From Rhodopila globiformis (lineage in GTDB: Bacteria; Pseudomonadota; Alphaproteobacteria; Acetobacterales; Acetobacteraceae), in assembly GCF_002937115.1 (NCBI RefSeq), contig NZ_NHRY01000111.1, positions 1 to 36,520 of the forward strand: a DNA stretch of 36,520 bases, written 5' to 3'. Within the stretch, counting starts at the first letter, position 1. Each line of letters opens with the position of its first letter. Of the stretch, positions 8,896 through 15,166 are shown one piece after another. Below the pieces are notes generated by a model. That model ran no database searches. It saw only the letters and a program-made list of their open reading frames with translations, and was not told the origin of the DNA. The position numbers were made by a program, and so were the translations under genes.

Positions 8896-9087
8896 TCAGG
8901 CGGCAGGCACAGCCATCGCGGCCTGGCCTGGGGCGCTTTCATATGTTGCCATCCAATGATGTGCCAGGCGCAAAGCATCTTCCCGCGTCAGCCAGGACCA
9001 TTCCGCACCGCGTGCCCGAACGGCGACCCAAAGTGTATCACCGTGCCGATGTTCCTCGACTTTCACCGCTCCAAAATCCTGAGACAT
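8896..9087 (-). CDS. Small protein of unknown function downstream of pqqE
   Basis: A 63-residue frame starting MSQDFGAVKVEEHRHGDTLW, with ATG 9087 behind a strong GGGAGGCAGCC ribosome binding site. It has one Trp-rich stretch (AEWSWLTREDALRLAHHW), no signal peptide and no membrane segment. It lies 149 bp downstream of pqqE on the same strand and converges with the acyl-CoA ligase gene. I do not recognise the family. The quality of the start signal and the protein-like composition argue for a real gene. Confidence 0.55.
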   Translation of the reverse strand: MSQDFGAVKVEEHRHGDTLWVAVRARGAEWSWLTREDALRLAHHWMATYESAPGQAAMAVPAA

Positions 9088-9236
9088 GGCTGCCTCCCGT
9101 TTGTGAAACCTCTGGCCGATTGGCCTGTCACGGGTATATCCAGCCATACCGTTTCCCGCTGTGACCGAGGGCATAGTTAGGGCAGGAATTCGCTCAGGCG
9201 ATCACTATGGATGGCACGCCGGATGATCGTTGCGGA

Positions 9237-10355
9237 TCAGCCAACCGGCAGGGCGCCGATGCGGCGATAGATGAACGGCGGCGGTTCTGCCCGCGCATCC
9301 TGCACCGCGAGGTCGAGCAGGGCATGATCCGGCGAGAGACCACAGGCGGGATCGGTTGCCGCCGCATCCCCTGTCAGCGCGAACGCCTGGCAGCGGCAAC
9401 CGCCCCAGTCGAGTTCCCGACGGTCGCATCCGGAACAAGGCGCCGGCATCCAGTCCGTGCCGCGGAATCGATTGAAGGCATCTGATGCCTGCCAGGCATC
9501 GGCAAGCGATCCCGTGCGGACCGACGGAAAATCAAATCCCGGCAGGCTTTCCGCGGCATGGCATGGCAGCACGAGGCCAGCGGGGGTCACGGTCAGGAAG
9601 CGCCGCCCCCATCCACCCATGCAGGATTTCGGCAACTTTGCGTAATAGTCTGGCACCACGTAGTCGATCACCACGGCACCGGCCAAGCGCGCCCGTGCCG
9701 TCTCGACTTCTTCTGTTGCCCGGTCCAGTTGGGCACGCGACGGCAGAAGGGCATCCCGGTTAGCCAATGCCCACCCGTAATATTGCACGTGCGCGACCTC
9801 GATTCGGGCCGCGCCCAACCCAGCGGCCATCTCGATCATTGCCGCAAGATTGCCGAGGTTCTGGCGGTGGACCACGAGATTGACGGTCAGCGGCAAGCCG
9901 GCGCGCCGGATCATCGCGGCCGCGTCCCGCTTCCTTTTCTGTGCCCCGGCCATGCCGGCCACGATATCGCCGTTCACATCATCGATATCCTGGAAGCTGA
10001 TCTGGACATGATCGAGCCCGGCTTCGGCCAGGACGTCGACGCGCTTTTGATCAAGCAGGACCGCCGAGGTGATCAGGTTCGTATAGAGCCCGACGGTGAC
10101 GGCGTGGCGGACAAGATGGGGCAGGTCCTGGCGTGCCGTGGGCTCTCCGCCGGAGAAGTGTACCTGAAGTGTTCCAATCGCCGCCGCCTGGGTCAGCACC
10201 TCCTGCCACTCCGCCGTCGTCAGTTCGCCTGACGCGCCGCTCAGGCGCACCGGATTGGAGCAGTACGGACATTGCAGCGGACAGCGATGGGTCAGTTCTG
10301 CCAGGAGCGCAAGCGGCGGTTCAATCCTGGTCGTCGTTCCCGTTATCGTCTGCAA
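9237..10355 (-). CDS. pqqE: PqqE, radical SAM enzyme of PQQ biosynthesis
   Basis: PqqE makes the first carbon-carbon bond in PQQ synthesis, linking the Glu and Tyr side chains of the PqqA peptide with the help of PqqD. The 372-residue protein has the radical SAM motif CPLQCPYC (Cys 25, 29, 32), then the FSGGEPTARQD segment, and a C-terminal SPASM region rich in Cys: CMGGWGRRF, VLPCHAAESLPGF, CSGCDRRELDWGGCRCQAF and the final CGLSPDH. The length is normal. It is transcribed away from pqqA with about 220 bp between them, while pqqBCD lies 12 kb away. The start at 10355 gives a typical short N-terminus. Confidence 0.96.
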   Translation of the reverse strand: MQTITGTTTRIEPPLALLAELTHRCPLQCPYCSNPVRLSGASGELTTAEWQEVLTQAAAIGTLQVHFSGGEPTARQDLPHLVRHAVTVGLYTNLITSAVLLDQKRVDVLAEAGLDHVQISFQDIDDVNGDIVAGMAGAQKRKRDAAAMIRRAGLPLTVNLVVHRQNLGNLAAMIEMAAGLGAARIEVAHVQYYGWALANRDALLPSRAQLDRATEEVETARARLAGAVVIDYVVPDYYAKLPKSCMGGWGRRFLTVTPAGLVLPCHAAESLPGFDFPSVRTGSLADAWQASDAFNRFRGTDWMPAPCSGCDRRELDWGGCRCQAFALTGDAAATDPACGLSPDHALLDLAVQDARAEPPPFIYRRIGALPVG

Positions 10356-10411
10356 CTTCCCCCCCTTTGGCGCTTTGCTGACTTTCTAATGTGCGAACGG
10401 ACGGCGCCATG

Positions 10412-10443
10412 GAGAAGCAATACCCTCCATAAGCAGGCTTCTC
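10412..10443. promoter_or_regulatory. Inverted repeat upstream of pqqE
   Basis: GAGAAGC at 10412-10418 and GCTTCTC at 10437-10443 form a perfect 7-bp inverted repeat with an 18-base spacer, 57 bp upstream of the pqqE start. It could be a regulator site or a leader hairpin of the pqqE transcript. Short arms and a long spacer make chance formation possible. Confidence 0.25.
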
Positions 10444-10487
10444 GTTACGAAATTTGATCGTGCCGGTCCCGAAGTCGCTTATGGTCG

Positions 10488-10517
10488 CTATAGCTTTCCA
10501 CGCCGATAAAGCGATAG
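10488..10517. promoter_or_regulatory. Dyad operator candidate in the pqqE/pqqA divergent promoter
   Basis: CTATAGCTTT (10488-10497) and AAAGCGATAG (10508-10517) form an inverted repeat with 9 of 10 positions matching and a 10-base spacer, so the half-sites are about two helical turns apart. It lies 57 bp before the pqqA ATG and about 130 bp before the pqqE start. The LysR-type gene after pqqA is the obvious candidate to bind here, but no binding evidence can be read from sequence. Confidence 0.45.
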
Positions 10518-10573
10518 GATGCTGCTAATGGCCCGGCCGGATCATCTGCCGGGCGAATATTGGGAGTGTAAAC

Positions 10574-10651
10574 ATGTCCTGGCGTAAACCCAAGGTCACC
10601 CGTATCGCAGTTGGATGCGAAATCAACGCTTACGGCTGCGCGGTCGTCTGA
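10574..10651 (+). CDS. pqqA: PqqA, peptide precursor of PQQ
   Basis: The 25-residue peptide begins MSWRKPKVTRIAVGCEINAY and ends GCAVV. It has the diagnostic ExxxY arrangement (E16-I-N-A-Y20), whose Glu and Tyr are fused by PqqE and become the PQQ skeleton. The basic N-terminal half and the G(C/M)EINAY core match the PqqA family, and the length of about 23-29 residues is normal. The ATG follows GGGAG at 6-7 bases. The gene is too short for usual gene callers. It is divergent from pqqE, and a stem-loop lies four bases after its stop codon. Confidence 0.95.
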   Translation: MSWRKPKVTRIAVGCEINAYGCAVV

Positions 10652-10654
10652 TCG

Positions 10655-10672
10655 CCGCCACGGTGTTGGCGG
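10655..10672 (+). terminator. Stem-loop immediately after pqqA
   Basis: CCGCCA and TGGCGG pair around a 6-base loop, starting 4 bases after the pqqA stop. There is no T-run afterwards, so it is more likely a partial terminator or an mRNA-stabilising hairpin for the short peptide transcript than a strong intrinsic terminator. Confidence 0.4.
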
Positions 10673-10768
10673 GGCGGCGCAGGGTGACTTGCGTCGCCTC
10701 TTCGTTGCCCGTGCAGGAAGCCGGGTGACCTGTTTCATCATTCGTTCCAATGGTTTTGCTGGCACGAT

Positions 10769-11779
10769 TTGGTGCGCCATTTGATCCCCCCGCCCCCGTT
10801 CACGCTGAATCAACTTCGAATTTTTCTCGCGGTCGCACATGCGCGGTCGATGACGCACGCCGCCAAGCTGCTGGACCAGACCCAACCTTCGCTGTCGCAG
10901 CATATCGCCAGGCTCGAGGATTCCATCGGCCAGCTGTTGTTTGAACGCGGCCGCAGCCAGTTCGAACTCACCGCCGTCGGCGAATTCCTGCGCGATCGCG
11001 CCCAGACCATCATGGCTGAGGTTGATGAAACCGTAGCCGGCCTCGCGGCACACTCGAAAGGCACGCGTGGCGTCCTGTCCATCGGCATGTTGAGCTCCAT
11101 CGCCCGCGCCCTGCTGCCGGACGTGCAGGCGCGCATGATGGAAACCTGTCCGGATGTCGAGCTTGATGTGCACGAGGTTGCGCCGGCCGAAGCGCTCGAG
11201 ATGCTTTATACGCGGCGCCTGACTGTCGCCGTGGTGGCCGCCGGATCGCTTGCCAGCAGCAGCGTATCGTTCCTGCAGAACGATGTTTTCTCCGATCCCT
11301 ATGTGCTTGCGGTGCCGCGCGGACTTGATCTCTCGCGCATCGTCGATCCTGGGACGCAACTTTCGCCAGACCAGCAGCGAATCCTGAACAGCGTTGTGCT
11401 GTTCACCTTTGGCAGCCCCTATCAGCTTCGTATTTCCGGCTGGTATCGAAACTTCCTGCCGCACCACCGCGTGGTTGGTCACGTCCGTTCCTATGAAATG
11501 GCGCTGGCGATGGTCCAGGGTGGTCGCGGCGTGGCGATCGTGCCGGCTTTGAGCGCGCGGGTGAACGCCACGGCCAGCTACGACGTGACGCTCTATGACA
11601 TCGGCCTCGAACAACGCCGCGTCGTTTCATTGATGCCGTCACAATACCGTGGGGTCGAGCCACAGGCGACCTTCATAGCCGCTCTGCAGGCAGTCGGCGC
11701 GGCGACGCGCCCGCCGCCGGTTGAGGAGACGCCGCCGTTCCTGGGCGGGGATTCTCCGAAAGTGCTGGCAGCGCAGTAG
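10769..11779 (+). CDS. LysR-type transcriptional regulator
   Basis: A 336-residue LysR-family protein. The winged helix-turn-helix is at about residues 11-65 (FTLNQLRIFLAVAHARSMTHAAKLL, then QTQPSLSQHIARLE and LFERG), followed by the linker helix and a periplasmic-binding-protein-like effector domain from about residue 95. The C-terminal 30 residues are Pro-rich and longer than usual. No ATG is in frame: TTG 10769, GTG 10772 and TTG 10781 are possible starts, none with a clear ribosome binding site, suggesting weak translation. Its position 117 bp after pqqA suggests it controls the PQQ or quinoprotein genes; the effector is unknown. Confidence 0.88.
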   Translation: MVRHLIPPPPFTLNQLRIFLAVAHARSMTHAAKLLDQTQPSLSQHIARLEDSIGQLLFERGRSQFELTAVGEFLRDRAQTIMAEVDETVAGLAAHSKGTRGVLSIGMLSSIARALLPDVQARMMETCPDVELDVHEVAPAEALEMLYTRRLTVAVVAAGSLASSSVSFLQNDVFSDPYVLAVPRGLDLSRIVDPGTQLSPDQQRILNSVVLFTFGSPYQLRISGWYRNFLPHHRVVGHVRSYEMALAMVQGGRGVAIVPALSARVNATASYDVTLYDIGLEQRRVVSLMPSQYRGVEPQATFIAALQAVGAATRPPPVEETPPFLGGDSPKVLAAQ

Positions 11780-11962
11780 CGTTGTCCGGCTGCGCCGATC
11801 GCATTCGTTACAAATCGGACAGGCACCGACACAGGCCTCGCTTGGCAGTTGGCATGTCAAACGCCACGGCGCCGCGACCTGGTGAATTTGCAAATGCCGT
11901 GCGGCAGTGTTTCATGCCAGAAAGATGACTCGGCGATGCCTGAATTTAGTGAAGGATAGGTC

Positions 11963-12742
11963 GTGGCGATATCTTCTGCTGAACCGCGTTCGACGTTCGT
12001 TCTTGGGACGCCGTCGGAAGCGCGCGATTTCATGCCGCTGCTCCGATGGCTCATCCTGATGAGCCTGACAGGTTTTGGTTGCGCTGCGCTTTGGCAACTG
12101 GGTCTGATCCAGGCGATGCTCGCGACTGACCGGACGCATATATCGTTCCTTATTATCTTGTTGTTCGTGTTCACGAGCCTGCATTGCCTGGCGCAGAACT
12201 GGTTCGTGTCGCGGGAACTGGCGGCGACGCGACGCTTCGAGGATGCGTTGCACCGGAACCGCGTCCGCTTTTCCGCGGATATCGACGGCACCGACCAGTT
12301 GCCCAAAGGCAGCATGATCGCCAACCACGTCGCCAATGTCGCAACCAAGGCCAGGGTGCAGGGTGGGCGCCGGGTCGATCAGAGCGTCCTGCTTCGCGTG
12401 CTGATCAATCGCCTTCGCGGCCGCGAGCGATTCGGCCTGTTCGTGTCGGAAGCGCTGCTGCGATTGGCGCTTCTGGGCACGGCGGTTGGTTTCATCCTGA
12501 TGCTGATACCGATGGCCGGCCTCAATTCCTTCGATGCGGAGACGCTGCGCAAGGCCCTGTCGGGGATGAGCGGCGGCATGGCGGTGGCCCTTAACATCAC
12601 CGTCACCGGCATCGCAACGGCTCTGCTGTTGAAACTTCAGTATTTTTTTCTTGCCACCGGCGTGGTGGAACTGTTTGACAAGATCACTGAAGTGACCGAG
12701 GTGCACGTCGTTCCAGCGCTCGAGCACACAGGCCATGCTTGA
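11963..12742 (+). CDS. TolQ/ExbB/MotA-like membrane channel protein
   Basis: A 259-residue membrane protein with hydrophobic segments at about residues 25-45, 52-72, 163-183 and 205-228. The last two, LLGTAVGFILMLIPMAG and GMAVALNITVTGIATALLLKL, match the TolQ/ExbB/MotA pattern of proton-channel subunits, with a small-residue-rich third helix and a conserved Thr in the final helix. Between them is a cytoplasmic loop with Arg-rich stretches. The GTG start at 11963 follows GAAGGATAGG. Its stop region overlaps the next gene by 8 bp, which encodes an ExbD/TolR-like partner. It is inferred to be the channel half of an ion-driven inner-membrane complex; it is not a standard TonB or Tol gene. Confidence 0.72.
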   Translation: MAISSAEPRSTFVLGTPSEARDFMPLLRWLILMSLTGFGCAALWQLGLIQAMLATDRTHISFLIILLFVFTSLHCLAQNWFVSRELAATRRFEDALHRNRVRFSADIDGTDQLPKGSMIANHVANVATKARVQGGRRVDQSVLLRVLINRLRGRERFGLFVSEALLRLALLGTAVGFILMLIPMAGLNSFDAETLRKALSGMSGGMAVALNITVTGIATALLLKLQYFFLATGVVELFDKITEVTEVHVVPALEHTGHA

Positions 12743-13397
12743 CGACGACCCACTGGGTAATCCCGACGACGGAACGTTCGTTCCGTTCACCGACATGTTG
12801 TTCAATGTCGTCATCGGGCTGGCGTTCATGGTGTTCATTGCGTTCGCGCTGATCAACCCGGTGGCGAAGACCGGTGCGATCGAGATGAAGGCCGAGTTTC
12901 TGATCACCATGAACTGGCCGGACAATGATCTGAACGACATGGACCTGTATGTGGAGGATCCGGCCGGCAATATCGTCTGGTATCATGGCAGGGAAGCCGG
13001 CCTGATGCACCTGGACCACGACGACCGCGGCAGCGGCCGCGAGCGGATCACGGTGAACGGCCGTACGATCCAGAATCCGTTGAACCAGGAAATCGTCACG
13101 ATTCGTGGTATCGTGCCGGGCGAATATGTCGTCAACGCCCACGAATTCGTTGCGAACTCCCCCAACAAGATACCGGTGTCCATCAAGGTGGAGAAGCTCA
13201 ATCCGACAGCATCCGTGGTCTATTATGGCACCCATGATTTTGACCATAAGGGCCAGGAGGAGACGTTCGTGCGCTTCACCCTTGATGCCGATGGCAAAGT
13301 CAGCGACGTCGAGACCGGCCCGCCGGTGTCACTGGTGAAGGCGGTTCGCAGGCCAGCATCGGGAAACGGACCGAAACAGACAGATCATCCTGGATAG
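12735..13397 (+). CDS. ExbD/TolR-like membrane-anchored protein with periplasmic domain
   Basis: A 220-residue protein with one N-terminal membrane helix, FVPFTDMLFNVVIGLAFMVF. Its Asp (D20) sits where ExbD, TolR and MotB carry the essential proton-binding Asp (pattern P-x-x-D-x-x-x-x-x-x-I/L). After the helix comes a periplasmic domain with a DLNDMDLYVEDPAGNIVWY motif and an LDHDDRGSGRERI stretch, resembling the calcium-site-like strands of DUF2135/YfaP-type beta domains. It has no OmpA-like peptidoglycan-binding region. It overlaps the channel gene by 8 bp, implying translational coupling and complex formation. Domain similarity is judged by eye and needs profile comparison. Confidence 0.65.
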   Translation: MLDDDPLGNPDDGTFVPFTDMLFNVVIGLAFMVFIAFALINPVAKTGAIEMKAEFLITMNWPDNDLNDMDLYVEDPAGNIVWYHGREAGLMHLDHDDRGSGRERITVNGRTIQNPLNQEIVTIRGIVPGEYVVNAHEFVANSPNKIPVSIKVEKLNPTASVVYYGTHDFDHKGQEETFVRFTLDADGKVSDVETGPPVSLVKAVRRPASGNGPKQTDHPG

Positions 13398-13409
13398 GGA
13401 AGCGGACTT

Positions 13410-13991
13410 GTGAACTGGTCCATTGTTGGTCTTGTCGCGGCCTATATCGCCGTAACGTTGCTGCTGATCAGCCTGAATCTGACATCACTCTGGCGGTGGT
13501 GGATCAAGGCGGCGGCGATCATCGTCACCACGATCTTTTTCGGCGTCACCTACAGCACGATCAATGCGCTGATGGGCTGGCCCACCACCCAGCGGCCGCC
13601 CGGACGCTTCAACCTGATCTCGAGCCGCATCCTGGAGCCTGACAGGCGGACCCGTGCGCCCGGACACATCTATCTTTGGGCCGATGAGCTTGATCGCAAC
13701 AATATCCCCTCCGGGACGCCCAGGAGCTATGAATTGCCATACTCCGACGCCCTTGCGCGCAAGGTCTCCGACGCACAGGAAAAGCGTGACCGCGGCATCG
13801 ACATCATGGGTCGGACGCTGGATCCCAAACAGCAGCAGCAACTGACCAAGAACGCCAGCCAAGGCGGCCGGCGTAACAGCAAGGACAAGCAAAGCCCGGC
13901 GACCGACACCGTTCCGTTCAAGGAGGACGGCAGCGATCTCAGCTTCGAGGATCTTCCCCCGGTGCTGCTGCCCGACAAGGGGCCCCTGTAG
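13410..13991 (+). CDS. Two-helix membrane protein of unknown function, third gene of the TolQR-like cassette
   Basis: A 193-residue protein with two close hydrophobic helices (about residues 5-25 and 33-54) followed by a soluble tail. The tail contains PGHIYLWADELD, PRSYELPYSDALARKVSDAQ and a Gln-rich segment, and ends in an acidic Pro-rich stretch. I do not recognise a named family. The GTG at 13410 is 13 bp after the stop of the ExbD-like gene, preceded by AGGGAAG, so the three genes form one operon. It is a likely third subunit or regulator of the same membrane complex; this rests on gene order alone. Confidence 0.6.
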   Translation: MNWSIVGLVAAYIAVTLLLISLNLTSLWRWWIKAAAIIVTTIFFGVTYSTINALMGWPTTQRPPGRFNLISSRILEPDRRTRAPGHIYLWADELDRNNIPSGTPRSYELPYSDALARKVSDAQEKRDRGIDIMGRTLDPKQQQQLTKNASQGGRRNSKDKQSPATDTVPFKEDGSDLSFEDLPPVLLPDKGPL

Positions 13992-14068
13992 CCACGGCGT
14001 CATTTCCAGCCGTCGCCGGGCCGGTTTCCGTTTCCACCCCGATTGGAACAGCCGCCGGCCCGCGATGA

Positions 14069-14632
14069 TCAGCGGGCGGCCTGCGATGCGCTCTTCGGCT
14101 GATCCGGATACATGTCGCACCGGGATCCGGCGTTTCCAGCAAAGAAATCCTGGCACTCCTTTTTTGTAACGGGGCCGGCACCTTTGATCTGGATCGCGAC
14201 GTAGTCGGCCAAGGCATCGATCTCGTAAGGTTGCAGGGTAACAATCGCCCGGTCCGGCACCTTGTCTCCCAGATCCTCGGCCGTCGCATCGTAACATCGC
14301 TTATCAGTGTAAGCGAAGCGATCGAAATGCGGCATTGGCGTTCCCGGGCGACCACATTGTATCGTCATGCGGATCTGGTCGCGAGTGAGTTTCGTCAGGC
14401 GGAGCGAGGGGGCCTGGCCAGGCGAGTGCAAGCTGCTTCTGGCGCCGTCACCTGCCCAGCCGTGGCAATCAACGCACTGTGCCTTCTCCGCCCAGATCCG
14501 CTTTCCCTCAGCCACATCGCTCGGCTGCGCGACCGCGCGCCCAGCGAGACAGGCTACAATGCCCAGAGCAAGAACCGCTGTCCGGCCAGTCGTACTGGAA
14601 CCGGTGACAATACCGAGCCTTGTGAGATGCAT
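14069..14632 (-). CDS. Periplasmic cytochrome c, paralogue 1
   Basis: A 187-residue exported monoheme cytochrome c: a signal peptide (about residues 1-36, ending AGRAVA), heme-binding CVDCH at 53-57, and a probable axial Met in GTPMPHFDRF. Three further conserved cysteines (IQCGR, KRCY, KKEC/RCD) are unusual for a simple cytochrome c. It is closely similar to the second cytochrome at 17033-17587, with shared blocks such as RMTIQCGRPGTPMPHFDR. The ATG at 14632 was chosen because GGGGAGGGAATG gives correct spacing; another ATG is directly before it. It is divergent from the PQQ dehydrogenase gene, for which it is a likely electron acceptor (XoxG/c-L-like role, inferred). Confidence 0.88.
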   Translation of the reverse strand: MHLTRLGIVTGSSTTGRTAVLALGIVACLAGRAVAQPSDVAEGKRIWAEKAQCVDCHGWAGDGARSSLHSPGQAPSLRLTKLTRDQIRMTIQCGRPGTPMPHFDRFAYTDKRCYDATAEDLGDKVPDRAIVTLQPYEIDALADYVAIQIKGAGPVTKKECQDFFAGNAGSRCDMYPDQPKSASQAAR

Positions 14633-14806
14633 CATTCCCTCCCCACGGAACTGCGCGCACACACGGGTTTTTCCTTGGCCTCGAGCGTGCGAGTCTCCGT
14701 CCGCACACCAAGACAGAGCGTGGCCATGATCGCCGCATCATGGAACGGGACCTGCCTGCTCAGCAACAACGGGTGCCGCCGGGACGCCGGGGGGGGGAGA
14801 ACCAAC

Positions 14807-15088
14807 ATGGCCCGGCGGCACCTGACGCTCTTTGATAAAGACGGAAACTATGTCAGCTTCGGGGAAGGCGGCTTGGCGCTGTTGCTTGGCGAGGCGGGTT
14901 CATGGCCGCAGCATGTCGTTCCGAACCCGGCATGGAGCATTTCTGTTTTCTCATCCGACTGTAATTACTTGACAACCCGGCGGCGCTGCAAAACACTGGC
15001 TATCGATCTCACGGTGACATCGTCCTGGGATCGATGGACTTGCCGCCGCATGCCAGGTTTAGTTTCGGTGCGAGTTTTATTGCCATAG
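14807..15088 (+). CDS. Possible small protein upstream of the PQQ dehydrogenase gene
   Basis: A 93-codon frame starting MARRHLTLFDKDGNYVSFGE, 10 bases after a run of nine G residues that may act as ribosome binding site. The first 45 residues look protein-like, while the C-terminal half is Arg/Cys-rich and overlaps AT-richer DNA with a TTGACA box, so the frame may be chance. It sits in the 534-bp gap between the divergent cytochrome c and PQQ dehydrogenase genes. No family is recognised. Confidence 0.25.
   Translation: MARRHLTLFDKDGNYVSFGEGGLALLLGEAGSWPQHVVPNPAWSISVFSSDCNYLTTRRRCKTLAIDLTVTSSWDRWTCRRMPGLVSVRVLLP
14969..14997 (+). promoter_or_regulatory. Possible promoter of the PQQ dehydrogenase gene
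   Basis: A perfect TTGACA lies at 14969-14974 in an AT-richer patch about 195 bp before the dehydrogenase start. The hexamer 17 bases later, AACACT, is a poor -10 box, so the element may need an activator or use another sigma factor. Confidence 0.3.
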
Positions 15089-15166
15089 GTGCGTAGCGAA
15101 GCCAGACATTTCGTGGCCGGCAGTCCCGAAGGGTGGCAAGGTTAAATAAAGAACAGGAGGAAACAA

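Noticed and set aside
11963-13991. Zorya-type defence system
   Set aside because: The TolQ/ExbD-like pair recalls ZorA/ZorB, but the channel gene lacks the long cytoplasmic tail, the partner lacks an OmpA-like domain, and no helicase or nuclease partner is adjacent.
14231-15088. A 285-codon plus-strand frame covering the cytochrome c gene and the upstream region
   Set aside because: Its first part is antisense to a clear cytochrome c with CXXCH; only the 14807 sub-frame has its own start signal and is kept at low confidence.
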